Source of the DNA: JACCTU01 sp963700495
GTDB taxonomy: Bacteria; Actinomycetota; Thermoleophilia; Gaiellales; Gaiellaceae
Direction of reading: 5' to 3'
Assembly (NCBI GenBank): GCA_963700495.1
Contig: CAVOXT010000005.1
Location: 248,001 to 312,000, forward strand
DNA length: 64,000 nucleotides
Shown: positions 26,881 through 35,935 of the stretch, in pieces
How positions within the stretch are numbered: the first letter of the stretch is position 1
Layout: each line of letters begins with the position of its first letter
Program-made: the position numbers and the translations under genes
The notes under the pieces: generated by a model
Told to the model about the DNA's origin: nothing
The model's database searches: none
Seen by the model: only the letters and a program-made list of their open reading frames with translations

Positions 26881-27570
26881 GTGAGGCCGCGCCGGAGGTT
26901 CGCACCAGAGCCGCCGAGGCCGACCAGGAACGACCTCGTCAACGAGAACATTCGGTCGGCGCAGGTGAGGCTGATCGACGAAGACGGGTCGCAGCTCGGG
27001 GTCAAGCCCACGAAGGACGCGCTCGAGTACGCGTGGGGGAAGAACCTCGATCTCGTGGTCGTCGCGGCCCAGGCCGACCCGCCCGTGGCGCGGGTCATGG
27101 ACTACAGCAAGTACAAGTACGAGCAGGAGCAGAAGGCCAAGCTCGCACGGAAGCACCAGCTCCAGGTCAACGTCAAGGAGATCAAGTTCAGGCCGAAGAT
27201 CGGCATCCACGACTACGAGACGAAAAAGAGCCATGTGATCCGCTTCCTCAACCAGCGGGCCAAGGTGAAGGTCACGATCATGTTCCGCGGCCGCGAGACG
27301 CAGCATCCGGAGCGTGGGCGTGACCTGCTGATGCGGCTGGCTGAGGACATCAAGGAGATCGGCGTGATCGAGCAGGCGCCGCTCCTCGAGGGCCGGAACA
27401 TGACGATGCTGGTAGCGCCGACGAGGACTGCGGGAGAGAACAAGACCAATGCCAAAGCAGAAGACACACAGCGGAGCAAAGAAGCGGTTCAAGATCACGG
27501 GGACGGGGAAGCTGCTGCGCCGGAAGGCGATGCAGAGCCACAACCTCGGGAAGAAGTCCGCCAAGCGTAA
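26881..27570 (+). CDS. infC: Translation initiation factor IF-3
   Basis: 229 residues. N-terminal domain begins NDLVNENIRSAQVRLIDEDG; the linker contains VMDYSKYKYEQEQKAKLARK; the C-terminal domain has VKEIKFRPKIGIHDYETK and KVTIMFRGRETQHPERG. IF3 binds the 30S subunit and checks start codon and initiator tRNA. The usual end of the family is reached near TMLVAPTR; a further ~50 residues rich in Glu, Ala and Gln overlap rpmI in another frame by 122 bases. GTG 26881 is the only standard start in phase; the family often uses rare starts (AUU), not seen here. Confidence 0.93.
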   Translation: MRPRRRFAPEPPRPTRNDLVNENIRSAQVRLIDEDGSQLGVKPTKDALEYAWGKNLDLVVVAAQADPPVARVMDYSKYKYEQEQKAKLARKHQLQVNVKEIKFRPKIGIHDYETKKSHVIRFLNQRAKVKVTIMFRGRETQHPERGRDLLMRLAEDIKEIGVIEQAPLLEGRNMTMLVAPTRTAGENKTNAKAEDTQRSKEAVQDHGDGEAAAPEGDAEPQPREEVRQA

Positions 27571-27649
27571 GCGCGCGTTCACGCGTGACCAGCCGGTCTC
27601 GCCGGCAGACACACGCGAGGTCAAGAAGCTCTTCGGAGGCAATGTCTGA
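27449..27649 (+). CDS. rpmI: 50S ribosomal protein L35
   Basis: 66 residues: PKQKTHSGAKKRFKITGTGK, then RRKAMQSHNLGKKSAKRKR. Normal length. ATG lies inside the infC frame; a GGGAGAG ribosome site sits a few bases upstream. Its TGA shares a base with the rplT ATG (TGATG). Confidence 0.97.
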   Translation: MPKQKTHSGAKKRFKITGTGKLLRRKAMQSHNLGKKSAKRKRAFTRDQPVSPADTREVKKLFGGNV

Positions 27650-28020
27650 TGCCGCGCGTCAAGCGTTCGGTTCACGCGCGGAAGAAGCGCCGCAAGGTCC
27701 TCGACCAGGCGAGCGGTTACTGGGGGCTCAAGCACTCCAGCTACCGCCGCGCGAAGGAGCAGGTCGAGCGGTCGCTCGTCTACGCGTACCGTGACCGCAA
27801 GACGAAGAAGCGGATGCTGCGCCGGCTCTGGATCATCCGGATCAACGCGGCCGCCCGCCAGCACGACCTCTCGTACAACCAGTTCATCTCCGGCCTCAAG
27901 AAGGCGAACATCGAGCTCGACCGGAAGGTGCTCGCCGACCTCGCCGTCAGCGACCCTGCCGCGTTCGGGCGGATCGCCGAGCTGGCGAAGGCTGCGCACT
28001 CAGAGCCAGTCGCGAGCTGA
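27649..28020 (+). CDS. rplT: 50S ribosomal protein L20
   Basis: 123 residues: PRVKRSVHARKKRRKVLDQA, RDRKTKKRMLRRLWIIRINA, LSYNQFISGLKKANIELDRK. L20 binds 23S rRNA early in 50S assembly and in some bacteria represses its own operon. Stop overlaps the likely CTG start of trmH. Confidence 0.97.
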   Translation: MPRVKRSVHARKKRRKVLDQASGYWGLKHSSYRRAKEQVERSLVYAYRDRKTKKRMLRRLWIIRINAAARQHDLSYNQFISGLKKANIELDRKVLADLAVSDPAAFGRIAELAKAAHSEPVAS

Positions 28021-28889
28021 TCACCTCGGCCGCGAACCCGCGGCTGCGGCTGGTCAGGCGCCTGGCCTCACGCTCGCAGCGCGAGCGCGAGGGGCTGTTC
28101 GTCGCCGAGGGCGAGGACGTCGTGGACGCCGCGCGTGCTGCGGGGATCGAGCCGGTCGACCTGCTCGTCGCCGGCGAGAACATCGTGCCCGAGCTGCTCG
28201 CCGAGCTGTCGACGCTGGCGCACCCGTCGCGGGTGCTCGGCGTCTACCGGCGCGGAGACCTGCCGGGCGGCACGCGCGACCTCGGGCTCGCACTCTGGCG
28301 CGTCCACGACCCGGGCAACGTCGGCACGCTGATCCGCACGGCGGATGCGTTCGGCGCGTCGGTCGCGCTGTCGCGCGGCTGCGGCGACCCAACCGGACCG
28401 AAAGCGATGCGCGCGTCGATGGGGGCCGTCTTCCGCGTGCCGACCGCGTCGTTCGAGAGCGCGGGACATCCGCGCGTCGCGCTCGTGTCGCGCGGCGGTA
28501 TCCCGCTTCCGGAGGTCGAGCTCGGCGGCTCCGTCACGTTCGTGCTCGGAGCGGAGCGCGAGGGCCTTCCCGACGACGTTCTCCGCGGCTGCGATGCGAT
28601 CGCGACGATCCCGCAGGCCGGGCACGCCGACTCGCTCAACGTCGCCGCCGCGGGGGCGATCGCGCTCTACGAAGCGGGGCGCCGAGCAAGTAACAGTCTG
28701 TTACTTGGTCACCACGCCCCGCCGCCGCCGCCGCCTCCGCCTCCACCGCCGCCGCCCGAGAAGCCGCCGCCTCCCCCGCTGCCGCCCGAGTTCGGCGGCG
28801 CGAGCGCCGAGCCGAAGCCGGAGGTCAGGTCGGAGATCGCGAGCGCGCTCGGGCCCGAGCCGAGGTCGCCGGTCGGACTGATCCAGTAG
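28017..28889 (+). CDS. TrmH-family RNA 2'-O-methyltransferase
   Basis: SpoU/TrmH-type SPOUT methyltransferase acting on rRNA or tRNA ribose. The N-terminal substrate-binding domain starts ITSAANPRLRLVRRLASRSQ; the catalytic knot has motif 1 VHDPGNVGTLIRTADAFG, motif 2 VLGAEREGLPDDVL and motif 3 IPQAGHADSLNVAAAGAI. No ATG, GTG or TTG lies before the first domain strand; CTG at 28017, overlapping the rplT stop as CTGA, is the likely start. The normal end is near EAGRR; then a palindromic element adds ASNSLLLGH and a proline run antisense to the neighbouring gene, an odd tail of about 65 residues. Confidence 0.85.
   Translation: MITSAANPRLRLVRRLASRSQREREGLFVAEGEDVVDAARAAGIEPVDLLVAGENIVPELLAELSTLAHPSRVLGVYRRGDLPGGTRDLGLALWRVHDPGNVGTLIRTADAFGASVALSRGCGDPTGPKAMRASMGAVFRVPTASFESAGHPRVALVSRGGIPLPEVELGGSVTFVLGAEREGLPDDVLRGCDAIATIPQAGHADSLNVAAAGAIALYEAGRRASNSLLLGHHAPPPPPPPPPPPPPEKPPPPPLPPEFGGASAEPKPEVRSEIASALGPEPRSPVGLIQ
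28687..28707 (+). repeat. 21-bp palindromic element, family P1
   Basis: Perfect palindrome: arm CAAGTAACAG, centre T, complementary arm. It lies at the 3' end of trmH and is read in frame. With its flanks it matches the copy at 59833-59853 over 27 of 28 bases. Confidence 0.85.
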
Positions 28890-30555
28890 ATCGAGCTCGC
28901 GTCGTGCAGCTCCTGCGGCATGAGGAGGTGCGCGCCCTGGAGCACGCGCTCGGCGATCCCGAACGCGATCCCGTACACGAGGTAGCGCTCCCAGAGCTCG
29001 AGCGACGCCGGCGGCGCCTCGCCCAGGCGCGGGAAGTCGGTCAGGTAGCGCCGGAACGCCTCCCAGCGCGACGCCTCGAGCTGCGCGTCGGGCCGGCGCT
29101 TTCTCCACATGCGGACGGCAAACGACGACGCGCCCGCGACGCCCGCGTTGACGAAGCAGCAGGCGCCGAGCCCCATCAGCACGACCGAGTCCCACGTCGG
29201 CGCGACGCTCGACCAGCGGCTCTTGCCCATCCCCCAGAGGATCCAGCCGAGCACGCCGAAGACGACGACGGTCGCCAGGAGCGGGATCAGCCCGGCGCTC
29301 GTGAACCAGCTCCGCCGGCCGACCTCCTCGCCGACCTCGTCCTTGAACTCCTTGAACCGCTCCGAGTTCGACTTGCGGTCGTCCTCGATCCGGTCACGGA
29401 AGCGGGAGAGCCGCTCGGGGCCGTCGGCGAGAATGTCGTCGACGACCTCGGCGACGGCGGCCTCGTACGGCGTCAGCGTCATGTCGGCTCCGCGCGAGAG
29501 CTCGAGATCGGCCACGTCCTCGGAGCGCAGGCCTCCCCAGGTGTGCCGCTCGGTCGTGACGCCCTCCGACTTGTAGCGGCCGCGCCTGATCAGGTCGAAC
29601 AGCGTCGCGGTGAACTCGTTCGAGCCGACGGACATGCGTTGCGCGACGAGGGACGGCACGAGCGCCGGCTCGAGCGCCGACGGCGGCTCCTGCTCGTACT
29701 CGCGGTCGTAGCCGACGTCGAGCTCCCGGCCGTAGAGCCGGTAGACGAGATAGACGATTCCCAGCGCGGGTCCGAGACCCAGCAGCGCGAGCAGCAACAG
29801 CGTGCGCGGCAGGTGGTCGACCGCGTCGTCGATCTTCTCCCGATCGCGCTCGTACGCGCGGGCCGCACCGACCTCCTCGCGCACGATCGGCTCGAACCCG
29901 TTTCCCTCGGCGACACGCATGCCCGCGGTGGACGTGAACGCCGACCGGGGGAAGAGCACGCGGAGCTCGACCCACTGGCCCGCAGGCACGTTGAGGGCGC
30001 GGAGCAGGACCCGGTCGGCGAGCAACTGGACGTCACCGCGAACCGAGACCGGATGACCCCAGGCGCGCCGTGCCGGCGCCGGCGCCCGTCATCGACGCCG
30101 TGAGGCGCGCGAGCCCGACGGGCCAGTGGTCACCCCACACCCGTAGGTTCACGTCGACGACGTCGTCGTAGGCGACGGCGAGCCCGCGCAGGCGGTAGTG
30201 GACGCGGAAGGTGCGACCCTCCGAGTTCGCCGAGTAGTGCCAGACGATGCGGAACCCGTCGGGGATGCTCGCCGTTCCGAACGTCCCGGGTTCGCCCGAC
30301 GACCCGAGCACCGCCGACGCCCCGGGGCGGTAGTGGACGGTCGCCCTCCGCGACGTCGACCTGGTCGATCGACTCGCCCTCGCGCAGCGGAATGTCGCGG
30401 TACGCGCCGGTGAACGGGCCGTCGAACGCGAAGGTGATGCTCTCGTCGATCACGAGCGCGCCGTCGCTCTGGACCTGGACGACGACGTTGGCGTCGGGGA
30501 GGACGTAGCTCTTCGCCTCCGCGGCGGGAACTGCGACGAGCGCGACGGCGAGCAC
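28709..30555 (-). CDS. DUF2207 membrane protein (two frame breaks)
   Basis: About 615 codons. Signal peptide VLAVALVAVPAAEA, then the extracytoplasmic DUF2207 domain (SDGALVIDESITFAFDGPFT to FRIVWHYSANSEGRTF), a membrane helix TLLLLALLGLGPALGIVYLV, a cytoplasmic part, two more helices and a glycine-rich tail typical of the family (GGGGFSGGGGG). Plus-one shifts at about 30339 and 30062; length is two bases over a multiple of three, matching two inserted bases. The start is uncertain: GTG 30555 leaves a short signal peptide. Follows lemA, the usual partner. Confidence 0.8.
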
Positions 30556-30563
30556 AGCCGCCG

Positions 30564-31115
30564 TCAGAACTGCACGCGTGGCGCCTCCCGGGCCTGTTCC
30601 TCGATCTCGAAGTACGGCTTCGGCTCGAACGAGAACATCTCGGCGACGAGGCTCGTCGGGATCGTCTGGCGGGCGTTCTCGTACGAGAGGACGGTGTCGT
30701 TGTAGATCTGGCGCGCGACGCGGATCTTGTCCTCGGTCTCGCCGAGCTGCGCCTGGAGCTGCTGGAAGTTCTCGCTCGCCCGGAGCTCCGGATACGCCTC
30801 CGCGACGGCGAAGAGGCGGCCGATCGCCGCTGTGAGCACGTTCTCGGCCTCCGCCTGCTCGCGGACGCTCCCGGCCTGCTGCGCGCGCGTGCGGGCGTTC
30901 GTCACTTCCTCGAACGTCGCCCGCTCGTGCGAGGCGTAGCCCTTGACGGTCTCGACGAGGTTCGGGATCAGGTCGTAGCGCCGCTTCAGCTGGACGTCGA
31001 CCTGCGACCACGAGTTCTCGGCGCGGTTCCGCAGGCGGACGAGCCGGTTGTACATCGTGACGATCACGAGTCCGAGCAGGACCGCGATCACGACTGCGGC
31101 GATCACCCAGGTCAC
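30564..31115 (-). CDS. lemA: LemA family protein
   Basis: 183 residues: one N-terminal membrane helix (VIAAVVIAVLLGLVIVTMY), then the helical LemA domain with NSWSQVDVQLKRRYDLIPNL, ETVKGYASHE and a YNDTVLSYENARQTIP region. Known members are membrane-tethered helical bundles of unclear role, linked with DUF2207/TPM proteins as here. GTG 31115 lies 7 bases after a TAGAGT box. The end has the family's FEIEEQAREAPRVQF. Confidence 0.93.
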   Translation of the reverse strand: MTWVIAAVVIAVLLGLVIVTMYNRLVRLRNRAENSWSQVDVQLKRRYDLIPNLVETVKGYASHERATFEEVTNARTRAQQAGSVREQAEAENVLTAAIGRLFAVAEAYPELRASENFQQLQAQLGETEDKIRVARQIYNDTVLSYENARQTIPTSLVAEMFSFEPKPYFEIEEQAREAPRVQF

Positions 31116-31122
31116 GGCAGCG

Positions 31123-31128
31123 ACTCTA
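31123..31128 (-). promoter_or_regulatory. -10 box of lemA (leaderless)
   Basis: TAGAGT on the minus strand, 7 bases before the lemA GTG; it includes the stop codon of the upstream methyltransferase. Confidence 0.5.
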
Positions 31129-31837
31129 TCCGGTCGGCCGGGCGATCCAGACGGAGTCCTCGCCGCCGGCGTACGGTCGCCGGTCGAACCAGCCGAAGTG
31201 GTCGACCACCTCGAAGCCGGCCCGCTCGATCAGCGCGACTGCCACTCGCCGGGCGAGAGCCAGGCGAGCTCCATCGTCGTTCCGCTGCTCTCGGCCGCGG
31301 ACGCGACAGCGTCAGCCGCCGGCGCTCGATGTCCCAGTCCGCGCGCTCGAAGATCCCCGGCTCGCGCTCGAGCCAGCGGCCGTTGCGTCTCGGCGATGTC
31401 GTCGGGTCCCGGCGCGAACACGTCGAACACGAGCCGCCCGCCGGGCAGGAGCCGCTCCCGGGCGGCCCGCAGCGCGCGCAGGCGCTCGGCGTCGGTGTGG
31501 AGGTGCAGGTACGCCCGGAACGGGCACGTGACGAGGTTGACCCGCTCGGCGACCGGAGGGTCCGAGAGGTCGCCGACCCGCAGGTCGAGCAGATGCGCGA
31601 CCGCCCGCAACGGCGGCGGCCTCGGCGCAGACCTCGAGCATCCCGCGCGACGAGTCGACGCCGATCACGGCGATGCCCGCAGCGGCGGTCGGGACGGCGA
31701 TCCGGCCCGTGCCCACGCCGAGCTCGACGACGGGACTACCTGCCTCCCGTGCGAGATCGACGTAGAAGTCGACGTCCTCGGTCGACGCTGACGGACCACG
31801 GGTCGTACAGCCGCGCGATCGAGTCGTAGCCGCTCAC
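31126..31837 (-). CDS. SAM-dependent methyltransferase (several frame breaks)
   Basis: Class I methyltransferase, paralogue of the next gene. Pieces in order: SGYDSIARLYDPW, VELGVGTGRIAVPT (SAM loop), GVDSSRGMLEVCAEA (acidic end of strand 2), LRVGDLSDPPVAERVNLVTC, LLPGGRLVFDVFAPGPDD, SSGTTMELAWLSPGEW and the end VVDHFGWFDRRPYAGG. Shifts lie near 31785, 31612, 31385, 31325 and 31240; alignment with the paralogue suggests three insertions and two deletions, consistent with the length of 712. GTG start overlaps the upstream stop (GTGA). This is the most damaged gene in the window. Confidence 0.65.
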
Positions 31838-32509
31838 GGGCGCCGAGTGACGAACACGTATTCGCGGCTCTCGTCGTCGAGCGGCTGCCGCTCGAAGCCG
31901 CCGTAGAGCGCCTCGAGCTCGAGGCCGGCGACGTCGATCAGCCCGAGCCACTCGTTCTTCGTCGCCCACCAGAGCGAGCTCGTGTCGCCGCTCTCGAGGA
32001 CGATGTCGATCCGGTTGTCTCCGACGGCGTAGTGGAGCGTGTGCGGGACGGGCTCCTCCTGGCGGCTTCCGTCGAGTCGCGCTGCGATCGCGTGGTCGAA
32101 GGCGAAGACGTTCCAGGCGAAGCGCCCGCCCGGCCGGAGCGAGGCGACGACGCGCTCGAACGTTCGGCGGCGGTCGTGCCAGGTCGGCAGGTGGAAGAGC
32201 GCGCGGAACGGGCAGTAGACGAGCGCCGCCGGCTCGTCGAGCTCGAGCTCGCGCATGTCGCCGAGCCGCAGGTCGAGGTCGGCGCCGGATCTCGCGAGCC
32301 TGCTCGAGCATCGCCTCCGACGAGTCGATCCCGATCACACGGCGCCCGGTTGCCCGCGCAACCTCCGCGGCGACGCGCCCGGTTCCGACGGCGAGCTCGA
32401 CGATCGGCCCGTCGGCCTCCTGCGCGAGCGCGACGTAGAACGGGACGTCCTCCGTCATGTCGGCCGCCCAGCGGTCGTAGAGGGCGGCGAAGGGCTCGGG
32501 GTAGCTCAT
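31834..32509 (-). CDS. SAM-dependent methyltransferase (frame break)
   Basis: About 225 codons, class I methyltransferase. Opens SYPEPFAALYDRWAADMTED; SAM loop VELAVGTGRVAAEVA; GIDSSEAMLEQAREI; then in the next frame MRELELDEPAALVYCPF, SLRPGGRFAWNVFAFD and the end SREYVFVTRR. One shift near 32284-32289; length 676 fits one extra base. Forms a tandem pair with the preceding entry, overlapping by GTGA. Substrate unknown. Confidence 0.78.
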
Positions 32510-32514
32510 CGCGC

Positions 32515-32520
32515 TATTCT
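32515..32520 (+). promoter_or_regulatory. -10 box of pheS-pheT transcript
   Basis: TATTCT, 7 bases before the ATG of the leader frame at 32528. Confidence 0.45.
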
Positions 32521-32527
32521 GCGCGCA

Positions 32528-32587
32528 ATGCCCACGCGCGCGAACTCGTTTAGGCGGCCCCGGCTCGAGACCGGGGCGTCGCGCTAG
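32528..32587 (+). CDS. Possible pheST leader peptide
   Basis: 19-codon frame, MPTRANSFRRPRLETGASR, placed as a leaderless start behind TATTCT. A hairpin (32557-32577) forms inside it. It holds only one Phe, unlike classic pheST attenuator peptides, so a regulatory role is a guess based on position. Confidence 0.35.
   Translation: MPTRANSFRRPRLETGASR
32557..32577 (+). promoter_or_regulatory. Hairpin 1 in pheS leader
   Basis: GCCCCGG/CCGGGGC with a 7-base loop, within the leader frame. Confidence 0.45.
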
Positions 32588-32605
32588 CGCGGGCGTTCCT
32601 CCACA

Positions 32606-32642
32606 TCTCGGGCCGGGGCGTCTCCCGTTCCACGACCCGAGA
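32606..32642 (+). promoter_or_regulatory. Hairpin 2 next to pheS ribosome site
   Basis: TCTCGGG pairs with CCCGAGA; the 3' arm touches the GGAGG ribosome site of pheS (32644-32648). Contains a near-repeat of the GGCCGGGGCGTC block of hairpin 1. Confidence 0.45.
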
Positions 32643-32651
32643 GGAGGACCC

Positions 32652-33661
32652 ATGGACAAACCGAGTACAGTCGCCGCCGTGGACGTCGAGGCGCTCGAAC
32701 GCGAGGCGCTGACCGCGATCGCGGGAGCGACCACGCCCGACGAGCTCGACGAGGCGCGCGTGCAGGCCCTCGGCCGCAAGAGCCCGCTCAAGCTCGCGCT
32801 GCGCGAGGTGCGCGACCGGGAGACCGGAATGACCCTGAACGCCGTCCGCGAGCGCATCGAGCAGGCGGTCGCCGAACGGCACGCCGAGCTCTCCCGGCCG
32901 GTGGAGGATCCGACCTTCGACCCGACGCTGCCCGGGGTCGAGATCGCCCGCGGCTCGTACCACCTGATCACGCAGCTCCGGCGCCGGATCGAGGACATCT
33001 TCATCGGAATGGGCTACGAGATCTTCGACGGACGCGAGGTCGACACCGTCGAGAACAACTTCGACGCGCTGAACACGCCGGAGGCTCACCCGTCGCGGGA
33101 CCCCAGGGACACCTTCTATCTCGACGACAACACGCTGCTGCGGACCCACACGTCGCCGTCGCAGATCCGCGCGATGCGCGCACACGAGCCGCCCGTCTAC
33201 GTCGCGTCGCTCGGGCGCACGTACCGGCGCGACACGATCGACGCGACACACACGCCCGGTCTTCCACCAGGTCGAGGCGCTTGCGGTCGACCGCGACATC
33301 ACGCTCGCCGACCTGCACGGGACGATGCAGGCGCTTCGCGGAGGGAGTGTTCGGTGGGCGGCGCGAGGTCCGCATGCGTACGAGCTTCTTCCCCTTCACC
33401 GAGCCGTCCGTCGAGTTCGACATGACGTGCTTCCTGTGCGACGGCACCGGCTGTTCGCTCTGCAAGCACTCGGGCTGGATCGAGATGGGCGGGGCCGGCG
33501 AGGTCGATCCGAACGTGCTCACGTTCGTCGGCTACGACCCGGACGAGTGGCAGGGATTCGCGTGGGGACTCGGCATCGACCGGATCGCGCTCACGCTCCA
33601 CGGCCTGCCCGACCTGCGCCTGTTCTGGGAAAACGACATCCGGTTCCTCTCCCAGTTCTGA
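32652..33661 (+). CDS. pheS: Phenylalanine--tRNA ligase alpha subunit (two frame breaks)
   Basis: About 336 codons. Class II synthetase alpha chain: N-terminal coiled-coil region, ITQLRRRIEDIFIGMGYEI, EAHPSRDPRDTFYLDD, LLRTHTSPSQIRAM (motif 2 region), RTYRRDTIDATHTP, then MRTSFFPFTEPSVEFDMTC, a CxxC...C zinc-like segment, and GLGIDRIALTLHGL (motif 3). Shifts at 33258/33259 (extra G) and 33330/33331 (extra G); length is two over a multiple of three. As the gene is essential and every motif is intact, these are almost certainly sequence errors. ATG 32652 follows GAGGAGGACC. Confidence 0.93.
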
Positions 33662-33662
33662 G

Positions 33663-35889
33663 ATGAAGGTCCCGGTCTCCTGGCTTCGCGAGTACGTCGA
33701 CTTCGGGCTTCCGCTCGAGGACCTCGCGCGCAAGCTCGTCTTCACGAGCTGCGAGGTCGACAGGATCCTGCCGCGCGGGGTTCCGGACGTCGACGGCAAC
33801 CTCGGGAAGTTTCTCGTCGGCAAGGTGCTCGAGGCGGGCAAGCATCCGAACGCCGACCGGCTTCAGCTCTGCCTGGTGGACGTGGGGGAGGGCGAGCCTC
33901 GCCAGATCGTCTGCGGCGCCTGGAACTTCGGAGCGGGTGCGACCGTCGCGGTTGCGCTGCCCGGCGCGCTGCTGCCCGGTGCGGAGCAGCCGCTCGGCGA
34001 GGCGAAGCTCCGCGGCGAGCTCTCGCGCGGGATGATCCTCTCCGAGCGCGAGATCGAGCTCGGCGCCGACCACAGCGGGATCATGGTGCTGGCCGACGGG
34101 CCCGAGCCTGGGACGCCGCTCGCCGACGTCTTGCCGCTGACCGATGACGTGCTCGAGATCGAGACGGGGTTCAACCGTCCCGACCTGGCCTCGATCTACG
34201 GCATCGCCCGCGAGGTCGCCTCCGTCACGGGCGGCGAGCTCGCGCCGCCGCCCGGTCGCGATCCCGAGGGCGGGAGTGAGGAGTCCGTCGACGTTCGGGT
34301 CGAGGACTTCGCCGGCTGCCCGCGCTATGTCGGCCGGCTGTTCCGCGGCGCGCGCGTGGGGGAGTCACCGCACTGGCTGAAGGCGAGGCTCCTCGCTGCC
34401 GGCATGCGCCCGATCTCGAACGTCGTCGACGTGACGAACTACGTGATGCTCGCGCTCGGGTCGCCGCTGCACGCGTTCGACGTCGATCGGCTCGACGGGG
34501 GGCGGATCGTCGTCCGCCGCGCGGGCGCCGGGGAGAAGATGCGGACGCTCGACGGTCAGGAGCGGGAGCTGACGCCCGCCGATCTGGTGATTGCGGACGC
34601 GTCCCATCCGGTCGCGATCGCCGGGATCATGGGCGGCGAGGAGAGCGAGGTGCGTCCGGAGACGACCGACCTCCTCCTCGAGGCGGCGAACTTCGACGCC
34701 CTCACCGTGCTGCGCACCTCGCGGCGACTGCGGCTCCGAACCGAGTCCTCGACGCGTTGGGAGAAGGGTGTCGATCCCTACGCGGCCGAGCAGGCGGCGA
34801 TCTACGCGACGCAGCTCCTGACCGAGCTGGCCGGCGCACGCTGGACGGGCCACGTCGACGTGAACGACGGTCTGCCCGAGCGCGCGCGGGTCACGCTCGA
34901 CCCGCCGCTCGCCGATCGGCTCTCGGGCCTGCACCTTCCGGTCGAAGAGCAGGTCGAGCGGCTCGAGTCGATCGGGTTCGAGGCCGGCGACGAGCTCGAG
35001 GTCACCGTTCCGACCTGGCGTGCGCGAGACGTCACCCGTCCGGTCGACCTCGTCGAGGAGGTCGTGCGCTTCCGGATGGAAGAGATCCCCGTGACGCTGC
35101 CGAACCGGCCGACGAAGCCGGCGCAGCTCACGCGAGAGCAGCGGCTGCGCCGCCAGGTGGAGGACGTGCTCGTCGGCGCCGGCTACCACGAGGCGTACAC
35201 GTGGACGCTCGTCCCTGCCGCGGAAGGCCTCGATCGAGCTTCAGGAGCCCTACACCGCCGAGCTCGCCGCTCTCAGGGACACACTCGAGCATTGGCTGGT
35301 CGAGTCCGCGCGTCGCAACCGGAACGCGGGCGTCGAGAGGATCGCGCTCTTCGAGCTCGCCCGCGTCTTTCTTCCGTCCGAGGACGAGCTGCCGGGCGAG
35401 CACTGGCACGTCGCCGGGATCGTCGGCGGCGGCTACTTCCACGCGAAGGGCGCGGTGGAGACGCTTCACCGAGCGCTCCACGTCCAGCCCGACTTCTCGC
35501 AGCTCGATCTCCGCGAGCTCGAAGACGGCTGGGGCTACTTCGAGGTCGACCTCGACGCGCTCTTCGAGCGGGTGCCGGAGGTCGTGCTCTACGAGGATGT
35601 GATCACCTACCCGGCGGTCAAGCAGGACCTCGCGTTCGTCGTCGACGAAGGAGTTCCGGCCGACACGCTCGTGCAAGCCGCCCGCGAGGCGGCCGGTCCC
35701 GAGCTCCGGGAGATGCGCCCGTTCGACGTCTACCGCGGCGAGCAGGCCGGCCCCGGGAAGAAGTCGGTCGCGTTCGCGGTCACGTTCCAGTCGCCCGAGC
35801 GGACGCTCTCCGACGAGGACGCTGCCGGCCTGCGAAAGCGCATCGTGCAGGCGCTTCTCGACAAGTTCGGTGCCACGCTTCGTGCCTGA
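33663..35889 (+). CDS. pheT: Phenylalanine--tRNA ligase beta subunit (frame break)
   Basis: About 742 codons. Domain order: B1/EMAP-like tRNA-binding domain (KVLEAGKHPNADRLQLCLVD), B3/B4 editing domain (GFNRPDLASIYGIAREVA, SNVVDVTNYVMLALG), B5 (VEEQVERLESIGFEA, VPTWRARDVTRPVDLVEEV), core-like domains and a C-terminal FDX-ACB domain (YPAVKQDLAFVVDEGVPADT to RKRIVQALLDKFGATLR). One +1 shift at 35224/35225 (GAGGCC read as GAAGGCC); length is one over a multiple of three. Starts one base after pheS stop. Enzyme is an alpha2beta2 tetramer. Confidence 0.93.
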
Positions 35890-35935
35890 CCGCATGCGCC
35901 AATCCGCTTCCAGGCCCAGGCCGTAAGAGGCGGTA

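Noticed and set aside
26866..26886. Third copy of the P1 palindrome before infC
   Set aside because: Only the central AACAGTCTGT is shared; the outer arms do not match or pair.
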